Part shown: positions 56,242-64,000 of the stretch, in pieces
How the letters are laid out: each line of letters opens with the position of its first letter
How positions within the stretch are numbered: position 1 is the stretch's first letter
Source of the DNA: Paucibacter aquatile
GTDB lineage: Bacteria; Pseudomonadota; Gammaproteobacteria; Burkholderiales; Burkholderiaceae_C
Length of the DNA stretch: 64,000 bases
Reading direction: 5' to 3'
Assembly (NCBI RefSeq): GCF_002885975.1
Contig: NZ_POSP01000003.1
Span: forward strand, 2,356,001 to 2,420,000
The notes under the pieces: generated by a model
What the model was told of the DNA's origin: nothing
The model's input: the letters and a program-made list of their open reading frames with translations, nothing else
Database searches by the model: none
Position numbers and translations under genes: made by a program

Positions 56242-58023
56242 ATGACGACGCCCACCAAGCAACACAACCTCCTCCAGCCCGCCCTCGGCGACAGCAGCCG
56301 CCGGCATTTCGTGCGCGGCTCCGTGGCCCTGGCCGCCAGCGGCAGCGGCCTGCTGGGCGCCCTGAGCCTGAGCGGCTGCGGCAGCAGCGACAGCAGCCCG
56401 GAGAGCAAGGAGCCGCCGGCGCTGCCCGTGGTCTTCACCCACGGCGTGGCCAGCGGTGACCCGCAGAACGACCGCGTGATCCTGTGGACCCGCGTGCGCG
56501 CGGCCGACAGCAGCGATCTGCGCGAGCTGACGCTGCGCTGGGAAGTGGCCAGCGACACCGACTTCAAGACCGTGGTCGCCTCAGGCACGGCCCAGGCCGC
56601 GGCAACGCGCGACCACACCGTCAAGGTGGATGCCACCGGCCTGCAAGCCGGCCAAAGCTACTACTACCGTTTCAGCTGCAACGGCCGCAACTCCGAGGTC
56701 GGCAAGACCAAGACCCTGCCCAGCGGCGATGCCATCAGCCAGGTGAAGATGGCCGTGTTCTCCTGCGCCAACTACCCGGCCGGTTATTTCAACGTCTACG
56801 CCGAGGCGGCCAAGCGCGACGATCTCGATGTGGCCGTCCACCTGGGCGATTACCTCTACGAATACGGCCGTGGCGGCTATGCCAGCGAACAGGCCAAGAC
56901 CCTGGGCCGCGAAGTGGAGCCGGCCGGCGAAATCGTCGCCCTGGACGACTACCGCCGCCGCTATGCGCAGTACCGCGCCGACGCCGACCTGCAGCGCCTG
57001 CATGCCAAGCTGCCGATGATCGCCGTCTGGGACGACCACGAGATCACCAACGACGCCTGGATGAACGGCGCCGAGAACCACCAGCCCGCGACCGAAGGTG
57101 ACTACGCCAAGCGCAAGGCAGCGGCCATCCAGGCGTATCACGAGTGGATGCCGATCCGCAGCCAGACGAACCCCGAGCAGATCTACCGCAGCTTCACGTT
57201 CGGCAATCTGCTGGCCTTGCACATGCTGGACACGCGCATCGTCGGTCGCGACGAGCCGCTGGACTATGCCAAGTACACCGGCGCCAACGGCTTCGACGCC
57301 GTCAGCTTTGGCAAGGACATGGCCCGGGCCGACCGCCAGCTGCTGGGTGCGGCGCAAAACGGCTGGCTGCAGCAGCAACTGGCCGCCTCCGGCGCCACCT
57401 GGCAGGTCTTGGGCCAACAGGTGCTGATGGGCCGCATGAACATCCCCGCGCCCATCCTGTTTGAAGCCAACTACCCGGGCACCGGCGTCAGCGTCTCGGC
57501 CTACGCCGCCATGGTGGCCAAGTCGCAGCTGGCACCGGCCACGCTGACAGCACAAGAACGCGCCGTGCTGGCCCAGCCCTCCATCCCCTACAACCTCGAT
57601 GCCTGGGACGGCTACGCCGCCGCACGCGAGACAGTCCTCGCCACGGCCCGCCAGCTCAACAAGAACCTGGTGGTGCTGGCCGGTGACACGCACAACGCCT
57701 GGGCCAGCGATCTGCAAGACCTGGCCGGCAACCAGGTGGGCGTGGAGTTCGCCACCTCGTCGGTCACCTCGCCGGGCTTCGAGGTCTACCTGCCAAAGGA
57801 AACGCCCCAGGTGCTGGCCGGCGCGCTGACCCAGCTGATCGGCCCGCTGGAATATGCCGACACCTCGCGCCGCGGCTTCATGGTCATCACCGCCACCGCG
57901 CAGGAATGCCGTTCGGACTGGGTCTACGTCAGCACCATCACCAGCCGCGAGTACACGGCCAGCGTGGGCAAATCGCTCAAGGTGCTGCCGGGCCAAGGCC
58001 AGCGCCGCCTCGTGGCGGTCTGA
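56242..58023 (+). CDS. PhoD-type alkaline phosphatase, Tat-exported lipoprotein
   Basis: A 593-residue phosphodiesterase/phosphomonoesterase of the PhoD family. The twin-arginine motif SRRHF (19-23) is followed by a hydrophobic stretch and a lipobox ending Gly45-Cys46 (LSLSGC), so it is probably exported folded by Tat and lipid-anchored. An N-terminal fibronectin-like PhoD_N domain (about 65-165) leads to the metallophosphatase core: FSCANYPAGYFN, HLGDYLYEYG, AVWDDHEITNDAW and VVLAGDTHNAW supply the metal-binding Asp, His and Asn residues. A 6-bp hairpin at 58027-58044 follows the stop, without a T-run. The downstream lipoprotein gene starts 114 bp later. Confidence 0.93.
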   Translation: MTTPTKQHNLLQPALGDSSRRHFVRGSVALAASGSGLLGALSLSGCGSSDSSPESKEPPALPVVFTHGVASGDPQNDRVILWTRVRAADSSDLRELTLRWEVASDTDFKTVVASGTAQAAATRDHTVKVDATGLQAGQSYYYRFSCNGRNSEVGKTKTLPSGDAISQVKMAVFSCANYPAGYFNVYAEAAKRDDLDVAVHLGDYLYEYGRGGYASEQAKTLGREVEPAGEIVALDDYRRRYAQYRADADLQRLHAKLPMIAVWDDHEITNDAWMNGAENHQPATEGDYAKRKAAAIQAYHEWMPIRSQTNPEQIYRSFTFGNLLALHMLDTRIVGRDEPLDYAKYTGANGFDAVSFGKDMARADRQLLGAAQNGWLQQQLAASGATWQVLGQQVLMGRMNIPAPILFEANYPGTGVSVSAYAAMVAKSQLAPATLTAQERAVLAQPSIPYNLDAWDGYAAARETVLATARQLNKNLVVLAGDTHNAWASDLQDLAGNQVGVEFATSSVTSPGFEVYLPKETPQVLAGALTQLIGPLEYADTSRRGFMVITATAQECRSDWVYVSTITSREYTASVGKSLKVLPGQGQRRLVAV

Positions 58024-58137
58024 ATTTCCCCCTCTGTCGGGGGAGCGCGCCACAAACCCAGGGGGAACCCTGAGGGGCGTGCGGGAAGCCCCAGCCTAGA
58101 CTCGCGCCTTTTTCGACCAAAACAAGGACGAGGGACG

Positions 58138-59622
58138 ATGGAAAAAGCAGGCTTGAGCTGGGGCGCGCTATGCGCCAGTGGGCTGGTGGCGTTGACGGCA
58201 ACGGGCTGTGGCGGTGGTGGCGGCAGCGAAACCACGCCACCGCCGCCGCCGCCGGCCAAGCTGTCGGTGCAAGGCGGCAAGGTCATCGACGGCTATGTCA
58301 GCGGCGCCACCGTCTGGCTGGACATCAACGGCAACCACCTCAAGGATGCCGATGAGCCATCCACCGTCTCCAAAGCCGCCGGAGCCTACCAGCTGGAGCT
58401 GAGCGAGCCGCAACGCGCCTGCCTGCCGTATTCCACGCTCTACGTGGACGTGCCCGTGGGCGCGGTGGACGAAGACAGCGGCCCGGTGAAGGAGGCCTAC
58501 CAGATGGCCATCGCCCCGCAGTTCCAACCCATCAGCGTGGATCAGGTGCTGAACATTTCGCCCCTGACCACCGCCATCTGGGACCAGGTGCGCACCCGCA
58601 TCACTGCCAGCGACCCCAAGCTCAGCAGCTGCGAGCAGCTGCGCCAGAACCAGAGCCTGCGCGAAACCATGATCCACGAGATCAAGACCGTGATGGGCGA
58701 TCTGGTGCGCCGACATAACCTGTCGGAAGCACGCATCCATGACGACTTCATCAAGTCCAAGGACGAGCAGAGCTACAAGCTGGCCCAGGACATCGTCAAG
58801 GGTCTGAAGGCCGGCTACGCCTACAAACGCCAGCTGCACGCCCAGTACCCCGACGCCACCTTCATCCGCGCCGAGGTCTACCGCGGCCGCGGCACGCGGC
58901 AGTTCGATGACCAAGCCGGTGTCTGGTATCGCAACGCCTCGGTCTGGCGCCCCAGCGGCTACCTCAACGAATGGGTGGTGCTGGACGAGAACCTGAGCAA
59001 GATCCAGCGCGTGCTCAATCTGCGTCGCCAGGACAGCCAGCCCTGGGGTGCCGCCACGCTCAAGACCACCCGCACCGCATACAACTTCCAGAACGATGGC
59101 AGCGACTACCTGTGCAAGCTCAACGAGGCCGTGGAACAGAGCAAGGACGGCGTGCGATACGAGCTGGTGGTGCACTACGAGGACCCCAAGCGCGAGGCCG
59201 ACCCGCAAGCCTGCTTCAACGCGGCCCATGCGGCCAGCCCCGGCCCCGTGGGCCTGCGCGAGTACTACACCGACTACCGGGTGGGCCAGGTGTCCTATCT
59301 GAGCAATCTGCGCTTCTATGCCGAGCAGCCCGAGCACGCCCTGCTCAAGGACTGGGAGCGGCTGCAGGGCAAGAGCGCCCAGCTGGACTTCGCCAGCGTG
59401 ATCCAGCGCATGGCCGCCAGCGGCTACCGCTTCGAGGACGAGGTCAAGCTCCCGGTGTTCAGCTGGCTCAAGCGCTCCACCGACGACAGCCAGCTGCGCA
59501 TCACCATCGAGAAGAGCAACACCGGCCCCTGGACCCGAACCAGCACCCTGGCCGACGGCACCAGCCGCAAGGAGTGCAGCGCCGACCAGGGCAAGACCTG
59601 GGGGGGCAGCTGCGGCGGCTGA
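58138..59622 (+). CDS. lipoprotein of unknown function
   Basis: A 494-residue protein with a lipoprotein signal peptide (Cys24 in ATGCGGGGG), a Gly run and a six-Pro spacer, then a short domain with VIDGYVSGATVWLDINGN and KDADEPSTVSKAAGAYQL, a form often seen in calcium-binding or carboxypeptidase-like surface modules. The remaining ~380 residues (mixed helix and strand, several Cys) match nothing I recognise. AGGACGAGGG precedes the ATG. It follows PhoD on the same strand and could be co-expressed with it; the two short spacers between give no clear terminator. Confidence 0.78.
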   Translation: MEKAGLSWGALCASGLVALTATGCGGGGGSETTPPPPPPAKLSVQGGKVIDGYVSGATVWLDINGNHLKDADEPSTVSKAAGAYQLELSEPQRACLPYSTLYVDVPVGAVDEDSGPVKEAYQMAIAPQFQPISVDQVLNISPLTTAIWDQVRTRITASDPKLSSCEQLRQNQSLRETMIHEIKTVMGDLVRRHNLSEARIHDDFIKSKDEQSYKLAQDIVKGLKAGYAYKRQLHAQYPDATFIRAEVYRGRGTRQFDDQAGVWYRNASVWRPSGYLNEWVVLDENLSKIQRVLNLRRQDSQPWGAATLKTTRTAYNFQNDGSDYLCKLNEAVEQSKDGVRYELVVHYEDPKREADPQACFNAAHAASPGPVGLREYYTDYRVGQVSYLSNLRFYAEQPEHALLKDWERLQGKSAQLDFASVIQRMAASGYRFEDEVKLPVFSWLKRSTDDSQLRITIEKSNTGPWTRTSTLADGTSRKECSADQGKTWGGSCGG

Positions 59623-59711
59623 AGACCATCCGGGCCGCGGGCGGGTCGGCGCTGGCTATAGTGCCAACTTGCCCGCTTTTGCTGGCCTCTTCTCGCCCCG
59701 CTGCTGCACCC

Positions 59712-60980
59712 ATGCCCGCCTCTTCTCCCACGTCTTCCTCGGCCCCCGCAGCCACGCCGCTGCGCCTGGCCATCATCGGCGCCGGCCCGGCCGGCCTGAG
59801 CCTGGCCTTGCTGGCCGCGCAGCGCCTGCCGCAAGCCCAGGTGACGCTGTTCGACGCGCGGCCTCTGGACCAGGATGTGTCGGGCGACCCGCGCACCCTG
59901 GCCCTGGCCCTGGGCAGCGTGCAGCTGCTGCAGCGCCTGCAGGCCTGGGATGCGGAGGCCGCGCAGGCGATTCTGGAGGTCAGCGTCAGCCAGGCGCCGC
60001 CCACGCTGAGCCACCCGCTGTTCGGCCCCAGCCAGGAGCCCGAGGTGCGCCTGAGCGCGGCCGAGCAAGGCGTGCCGCAGCTGGGCGCGGTGCTCAGCTA
60101 TGGCCAGCTGGTGGCGCCCATGCAGGCCGCCTGGCAGGCGCGCGTGCAGGCCGAGCCGGGCCGCTTGTTCAGCCGCTTTGGCACACCGGTGCAGGGCTTG
60201 AAGCCGCTCTCGCCCGGGGTGGAGATCGATGCCGGCGTGGCCGAGAGCTTCGATCTGGCGGTGGTGGCCGAGGGTGGCGTGTTTGCCGAGCAGGCGCGCA
60301 AGGCCGTTTCGCACGATTACCAGCAGAACGCCTGGGTCGGCAGCATCATCCTGGCCGAGGACAGCCCGCCGGGTCTGGCCTTCGAACGCTTCACCCGCAA
60401 CGGCCCGCTGGCCCTGCTGCCGCTGCGCCCGCGCGACGGTCAGCGCCGCGCGGCCCTGGTCTGGTGCATGCCCCAGGCCGACGATGACATCGCCTCGCTC
60501 AGCGACGCGCAGCGCCTGGCCGTGATCCAGAGCCTGCTGCCGGCGCGCGTGGGCACGCTGCAGGGCATCAGCCCGCTCAAATGCTTTGCCCTGGGCCTGA
60601 ACGCCGAGCGCAGCCTGGTCGAGGGTCAGGTCGTGCGCATCGGCAATGCCGCCCAGACCCTGCACCCGGTGGCCGGCCAGGGCCTGAACCTGGGCCTGCG
60701 CGATGCCTATGCCCTGGTCGAGGCCCTGGTGCAGGGCCAGGCCCGCAGCAGCGAGCCGGGGCTGCCGGCACTCTGGGTCAGCCAGGCGCTGCGCCGGGTC
60801 GAGTGGCAGCGCGCGCCCGACCGCTGGAGCATGATCGCGGCCACCGACTTCCTGGCTCGCAGCTTCGCCTGGCGCTGGCCGGGTCTGCCGGCCGTGCGCG
60901 GCCTGGCCCTGGCCGGGCTGCAGCAGATCCCGCCGCTGAAGAAGGCGCTGGCGCGGCAGATGATGTTCGGCCGGCGCTGA
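59712..60980 (+). CDS. UbiH/UbiF-family FAD-dependent monooxygenase
   Basis: A 422-residue flavoprotein hydroxylase. The FAD-binding Rossmann motif IIGAGPAGLS (Gly23, Gly25, Gly28) is near the start, and the second FAD motif GNAAQTLHPVAGQG followed by LNLGLRDAYAL is near residue 318, with the usual GD replaced by GN. The general shape fits the ubiquinone-ring hydroxylases (UbiH, UbiF, UbiI); which one cannot be told. ATG 59712 starts just ahead of a Ser/Pro-rich leader of about 15 residues. The next gene begins 47 bp downstream. Confidence 0.88.
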   Translation: MPASSPTSSSAPAATPLRLAIIGAGPAGLSLALLAAQRLPQAQVTLFDARPLDQDVSGDPRTLALALGSVQLLQRLQAWDAEAAQAILEVSVSQAPPTLSHPLFGPSQEPEVRLSAAEQGVPQLGAVLSYGQLVAPMQAAWQARVQAEPGRLFSRFGTPVQGLKPLSPGVEIDAGVAESFDLAVVAEGGVFAEQARKAVSHDYQQNAWVGSIILAEDSPPGLAFERFTRNGPLALLPLRPRDGQRRAALVWCMPQADDDIASLSDAQRLAVIQSLLPARVGTLQGISPLKCFALGLNAERSLVEGQVVRIGNAAQTLHPVAGQGLNLGLRDAYALVEALVQGQARSSEPGLPALWVSQALRRVEWQRAPDRWSMIAATDFLARSFAWRWPGLPAVRGLALAGLQQIPPLKKALARQMMFGRR

Positions 60981-61027
60981 GCGCGCCTTCCCCCCTCCGC
61001 AGCGAACCCCAGGAAAACGAGCCCACC

Positions 61028-61681
61028 ATGCCTGCCCTGCCCCGATCGACCGGCCCCTGGACTGCCGCCCTGCTGCTGGCTTGCAGCCACACGCTGGCCC
61101 CGGCAGCGAGCCCGGCACCGGCCACAAGCCCGGTGGTGCAAGCGGCACCCCTGGTCTCGGCGCAGGCCCATCAGCAATTCTTCGACCAGTTGCGCAGCCT
61201 CTGCGGCCAGGCCTTCGAAGGCCGTGTGGTGCAAGACCAGCCCAAGAGCGGCCGCGGTTTTGAAGGCCGTCTGCTGATGCATGTGCGGCGCTGCAGCGAG
61301 CGCGAAATCCAGATCCCTTTCCATGTCGGAGAGGACCATTCCCGCACCTGGATCATCAGCCAGACCGGCTCGGGCCTGAGCCTCAAGCATGACCACCGCA
61401 AAGCCGATGGCCGCAGCGATGCATCGACCATGTACGGCGGCCACACCCGCGAGGCCGGTTGGCCGCAACTGCAGTCCTTCCCGGCCGACCCCTACAGCCA
61501 GGAGCTGTTCCTGCGCCAGGGCATGGCCGCTTCGGTCGGCAATATCTGGCAGTTGATGATCCACACCGAGCTCAAGAGCTTCAGCTACCGCCTGCTGCGC
61601 GAAAGCCGCGAGTTCCGCGTCGACTTCGACCTCAGCCAGCCGGTGCCGCCGCCGCCGGCCCCCTGGGGCTACAGCGACTGA
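61028..61681 (+). CDS. secreted protein of unknown function
   Basis: A 217-residue protein with a signal peptide (about 1-27, ending APAA) and a mature domain with three Cys (SLCGQAFEGRVV, RRCSEREI and the one in the signal peptide). It is rich in charged and aromatic residues, with repeated short strands such as IPFHVGEDHSRTWIIS and GLSLKHDHRKADGRSDASTMYGG. The C-terminus is Pro-rich (PVPPPPAPWGYSD). No family is recognised. ATG 61028 is 47 bp after the monooxygenase stop; a run of hairpins ending in a terminator-like structure follows. Confidence 0.72.
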   Translation: MPALPRSTGPWTAALLLACSHTLAPAASPAPATSPVVQAAPLVSAQAHQQFFDQLRSLCGQAFEGRVVQDQPKSGRGFEGRLLMHVRRCSEREIQIPFHVGEDHSRTWIISQTGSGLSLKHDHRKADGRSDASTMYGGHTREAGWPQLQSFPADPYSQELFLRQGMAASVGNIWQLMIHTELKSFSYRLLRESREFRVDFDLSQPVPPPPAPWGYSD

Positions 61682-61702
61682 ACTGTTTCATTGCGGCCTC
61701 GC

Positions 61703-61856
61703 CCTGTAAGAGCTTGCAGGCGGGTTAACGCGGGTTTGCCATGGAAACCCTCAGCCGGGAGGCTGACGGCCTGCCCATACTTTCAGGCAGGCGCACAAGC
61801 TGTTGACGTGTGCGCAGCGACGGCCCCACCTCACCCGGTGAGGCCTTCTTTTCTTC
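61703..61856 (+). ncRNA. candidate structured RNA or leader of the metallopeptidase gene
   Basis: A chain of perfect or near-perfect hairpins packs this stretch: 61703-61720 (CCTGTAA/TTGCAGG, one G-U pair, loop GAGC), 61732-61750 (GGGTTT/AAACCC, 7-base loop), 61751-61766 (TCAGCC/GGCTGA, loop GGGA), 61769-61792 (GCCTGCC/GGCAGGC, 10-base loop), 61791-61815 (GCGCACA/TGTGCGC, 11-base loop) and a last one at 61829-61843 with a pyrimidine/T tract. GCAGGCG occurs twice (61716-61722 and 61787-61793), so the arm GCCTGC has two possible partners. It resembles a riboswitch-like leader or a small RNA with its own terminator. I recognise no known class. A 21-codon ORF at 61741-61806 has no ribosome site. 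Confidence 0.5.
61829..61856 (+). terminator. terminator-like hairpin 34 bp ahead of the metallopeptidase gene
   Basis: CCTCAC (61829-61834) pairs with GTGAGG (61838-61843) over a 3-base loop and is followed by CCTTCTTTTCTTCC. It may end the upstream gene, end a small RNA, or act as the switchable terminator of a leader. Confidence 0.55.
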
Positions 61857-61889
61857 CTCATCTCAACACAGCCTGAGAGAACAACAGCC

Positions 61890-62450
61890 ATGAAAACTGC
61901 ACGCATTCACGGCCTGGCCCAAGCGGCCGCTGCCCTGACCCTGGCCCTGGGCTTGATGCCCGCCGGCGCCGCCACGGTGAACAACACCTACATCCAGAAC
62001 TCGGCCACCGAGATCCGCGGCCAGCTGGGCGGCTATGCCCGCCCCACGGTGTACGTGAACCAGCGCGCCTGCGGCGAGCCCTCGCCCAGCGCCTTTGCCT
62101 GCGGCCCCTACACCATCAGCGTCGGCACCTCCTTCCTGCAAGGCCAGGAGAACAGCTACGGCAACTACGTGGCCAAGTTCATCATCGCCCACGAGTGGGG
62201 CCACTCGATCCAGTTCACCCGCGGCATCAACAAGCGCGCGCCCATGCAAGAGCTGCAGGCCGATTGCGTCGGCGGCACCTTCGCCAAGTACGCACAGACC
62301 ACGCTGCGCTACCCCAGCTTCATCGAGTCTGCCGTGCGCTCGGCCCGCGCCGCGGCGGACTACTCGACCCATGGCACGCCTTCGCAGCGCGACTACTACT
62401 CGCGCTACGGCTATGCCAACGGTCTGAACGCCTGCCTGACCCGCATCTGA
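61890..62450 (+). CDS. secreted putative neutral zinc metallopeptidase
   Basis: A 186-residue exported protein with signal peptide (1-27, ending AGAA) and the catalytic zinc motif HEWGH (101-105), with the third ligand in ELQADC (121-126). This pair is the mark of the putative neutral zinc metallopeptidase family (PF04228 type). Cys residues at about 52, 64 and 126 and one near the C-terminus could form disulfides. The stop overlaps the next ATG by one base (TGATG), so the downstream His-rich protein is translationally coupled. A hairpin-dense leader lies upstream. Confidence 0.87.
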   Translation: MKTARIHGLAQAAAALTLALGLMPAGAATVNNTYIQNSATEIRGQLGGYARPTVYVNQRACGEPSPSAFACGPYTISVGTSFLQGQENSYGNYVAKFIIAHEWGHSIQFTRGINKRAPMQELQADCVGGTFAKYAQTTLRYPSFIESAVRSARAAADYSTHGTPSQRDYYSRYGYANGLNACLTRI

Positions 62451-63271
62451 TGAAAGCGGCCATGACTCCCACCCGCTGGGGCATGGCCGCCGTCCTGCTG
62501 GCCAGCGGACTGATGGTCTGGTGGCAGCAGGACGAGGCCGCCCAGGAACAAGCCCGAGCGGCCGAGCAAGCGGCCCGTGCCGCCGCCGCCTCGCAGCCGG
62601 CCGAACCCGGCAATGCCTTGCGCGATCTGTTTGGCGCCGTGGATCAGCCCCTGCCGCGCGGCCCCAAGGCCAGCGAGCCCGGGCACGAGCACGCGGCCCA
62701 TGATCACAGCCATGACAACCCCTGGCAGATGGCCGGCGCGTCCACCGAAGCGGCCGATGCCTTGTCACCGCAGGGCGAGCTCAGTGCCGAGGACAAGGCC
62801 ATCAACGAGAACCTGCGTCGCCTGGGCTACCAGATCCACGAGCGTTACTACCAGATGCCACTGACCCAGCTGCGTCAGGCCGCCGCCGCCAAGGATGTGC
62901 AAGCCCTGACCCATCTGGCCGAGCGCTATCTGTTTGCCCTCGACGGCAAGCCCCAAGACCCCGAGCACGAGCCCGGCTTCCCCTACCGCGAAGCGGCCCG
63001 CACGGCGCTGACCGAGGCCTACCTGCGCGGCAATCTGCATGCCGCGGCCATGATCTCGGAGACCTATCTGCTGGAAAAACGGCCGCTCGATGCGGCCGCC
63101 TGGAATCTGATCGCCCGCCGCTCCGGCGATGAGCTCAGCGCCGACTGGTTTGTGCGCACCCAGGACTACCAGCAGCTCGGCGAAGCGACCCGCCAGGAGG
63201 CGGCCCAGAAGGCCGAGGCCTTGTGGGCGCAGCTGGAGCAAAGCCGCAAGAAGAGCAGCGGCACGGGCTGA
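62450..63271 (+). CDS. membrane-anchored protein with His-rich segment, coupled to the metallopeptidase
   Basis: A 273-residue protein with one N-terminal membrane helix (about 8-25), an Ala/Glu-rich stretch, a His/Asp-rich segment GHEHAAHDHSHDN (about residues 79-91), and a C-terminal helical domain (about 120-250) whose paired helices (LTHLAERYLFAL, LTEAYLRGNLHAAAMISETYLL) resemble Sel1/TPR repeats. ATG 62450 overlaps the metallopeptidase stop; ATG 62462 is a possible alternative. The His-rich part could bind zinc or another metal. It ends 9 bp before the convergent glyoxalase-type gene. Confidence 0.75.
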   Translation: MKAAMTPTRWGMAAVLLASGLMVWWQQDEAAQEQARAAEQAARAAAASQPAEPGNALRDLFGAVDQPLPRGPKASEPGHEHAAHDHSHDNPWQMAGASTEAADALSPQGELSAEDKAINENLRRLGYQIHERYYQMPLTQLRQAAAAKDVQALTHLAERYLFALDGKPQDPEHEPGFPYREAARTALTEAYLRGNLHAAAMISETYLLEKRPLDAAAWNLIARRSGDELSADWFVRTQDYQQLGEATRQEAAQKAEALWAQLEQSRKKSSGTG

Positions 63272-63280
63272 GAACGGGGA

Positions 63281-63727
63281 TTACCAGGAACCCGTGTTGG
63301 CCATGGAGGCCCAGGGCTCGGCCGGCGCCAGGGCCGGGCCGTCCTGCAGCAGCTCGACCGAGATGCCATCGGGCGAGCGCACAAAAGCCATGCGGCCGTC
63401 GCGCGGCGGGCGCAGCACGGTCACGCCGTGGTCGGCCAGGCGCTGGCAGGCGGCGTAGATATCGGGCACGGCAAAGGCCAGGTGGCCGAAATTGCGGCCA
63501 CCGGTGTAGACCTCGCCTTGGCCATTGGCATCGGGCCAGTTGTAGGTCAGCTCGACCTGGGGCTGGTACTTGCCCGCTTCATCGCCGGGCGCAGCCAGGT
63601 ACAGCAGGGTGAAGCGGCCGGCTTCGTGCTCGCTGCGGCGCACCTCGACCAGGCCCAGGGCATCGCGGTAGAACTTCAGCGAAAGGTCCAGGTCGGTCAC
63701 GCGGACCATGGTGTGCAGGTATTTCAT
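63281..63727 (-). CDS. lactoylglutathione lyase-type VOC protein (glyoxalase I family)
   Basis: A 148-residue protein with two beta-alpha-beta-beta-beta units of the VOC superfamily. The four metal ligands of glyoxalase I are in place: His5 (LHTMVRV), the Glu of VELTYNW, the His of GHLAFAV and the Glu of SVELLQDG. Glyoxalase I turns the methylglyoxal-glutathione adduct into lactoylglutathione; the family match is close, so this function is likely. ATG 63727 begins the protein as in gloA (MKYLHTM); a longer upstream reading is Pro-rich and unlikely. Confidence 0.87.
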   Translation of the reverse strand: MKYLHTMVRVTDLDLSLKFYRDALGLVEVRRSEHEAGRFTLLYLAAPGDEAGKYQPQVELTYNWPDANGQGEVYTGGRNFGHLAFAVPDIYAACQRLADHGVTVLRPPRDGRMAFVRSPDGISVELLQDGPALAPAEPWASMANTGSW

Positions 63728-63741
63728 CGACTTCCTCGTGC

Positions 63742-64000
63742 TCAGCGGGCCTCCGGGCCCAGCTCGGCGGTGGTGGTGTGGGGGACAGGGCCTGAGATTG
63801 TCGCGGCGGAACGGCCGGCCTGCACGGCCGGGGTCTTGGGGCGATCCACGCCCAGCAGCAAGGCCAGCGGCGCTGGCAGCCATGCACGAACCACCCCATA
63901 AGCCAGCGTGCAGAGTGCCCAGGTGGCAGTGATCAGCAGCAGGCCCTCGGGCAGCGGCGCCAGGTGCAGGGGCGCCAGGGCCTGGGTCAGCAGCACGATC
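63742..64000 (-). CDS. membrane protein (partial, C-terminal end)
   Basis: The reading frame is open to the end of the window, so the N-terminus lies outside. The 85 visible residues include one or two hydrophobic segments (LLLITATWALCTLAYGVV and LPAPLALLLGVD) and a Ser/Thr/Pro-rich cytoplasmic or periplasmic tail. No family is recognised. The stop is 14 bp from the start of the glyoxalase-type gene, same strand, so the two may be co-transcribed. Confidence 0.55.
   Translation of the reverse strand, partial: IVLLTQALAPLHLAPLPEGLLLITATWALCTLAYGVVRAWLPAPLALLLGVDRPKTPAVQAGRSAATISGPVPHTTTAELGPEAR

Noticed and set aside
61741..61806. A 21-codon leader peptide within the hairpin region
   Set aside because: The ATG lies in a hairpin loop, has no ribosome site, and the peptide has no run of a regulatory amino acid.

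Overview
The window is a 64-kb, GC-rich piece of a bacterial chromosome with dense coding and short gaps. The genes point to a betaproteobacterium of the order Burkholderiales, most likely a Sphaerotilaceae-type (Roseateles/Paucibacter/Rubrivivax-like) freshwater or soil organism. The grounds are the tkt/gapA neighbourhood, the HU, BirA and SPOR-like proteins, the FolE-BLUF pair, PEP-CTERM proteins and many environmental sensors. The assignment to genus is inference. I see no rRNA, tRNA, CRISPR array, prophage, transposase or integron, and nothing that looks recently transferred. No stretch without a gene exceeds 300 bases. The longest are 22352-22647, 37844-38096, 8391-8620, 44909-45134 and 61682-61889; the last holds a run of hairpins described below, and 37844-38096 holds the gapA terminator.

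Layout. 1-5923: partial rsmB, folE with a BLUF photoreceptor gene, a PEP-CTERM glycerophosphodiesterase, a GNAT acetyltransferase coupled to an exporter-type ABC transporter. 5962-14245: a chemoreceptor coupled to a periplasmic binding protein, a ketopantoate-reductase-like enzyme, a membrane protein, a family III CoA-transferase, a LytS/LytR-type two-component pair and HU. 14284-22351: LemA protein, queC, a DUF4139 protein, a second PEP-CTERM protein, and proA followed at 2 bp by a Ser/Thr kinase with a helical-repeat domain. 22648-29825: a small secreted protein, an SDR enzyme, a BlaI/M56 (BlaR-like) regulatory pair whose sensor carries six DSDFE repeats, an AEC transporter and a PAS histidine kinase. 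29999-35014: topoisomerase III with a histone-H1-like tail, divergent from a SET-domain protein, then birA and a SPOR-like protein. 34988-42343: a GlyGly-CTERM subtilase, gapA, an unknown secreted protein and tkt. 42544-51683: a hemerythrin-like protein; a probable operon of porin, PstS-like protein, response regulator with degenerate HD-GYP domain, and PAS kinase; then murU and a PAS-GGDEF protein. 51670-64000: a propeller-GGDEF receptor, an aldo/keto reductase, a Tat-exported PhoD-type phosphatase, a lipoprotein, a UbiH-type monooxygenase, a secreted protein, a structured leader before a zinc metallopeptidase with a His-rich partner, a glyoxalase-type protein and a partial membrane protein.

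How the genes work together. The window is rich in signal transduction: one chemoreceptor, three histidine kinases, two response regulators, two diguanylate cyclases, a degenerate HD-GYP protein, a BLUF light sensor, a eukaryote-like kinase and a BlaR-like metalloprotease sensor. Several sensors are translationally coupled to a likely partner by 1-8 base overlaps (binding protein/chemoreceptor, kinase/regulator, BlaI/M56, regulator/kinase). Housekeeping genes (folE, queC, proA, topB, birA, gapA, tkt, murU, rsmB) lie between them. The most unusual items are the hairpin-dense leader at 61703-61856, the DSDFE-repeat M56 sensor, the SET-domain/topoisomerase III pair with an alternating purine-pyrimidine tract between them, and the Asn-core coiled coil in the degenerate HD-GYP regulator.
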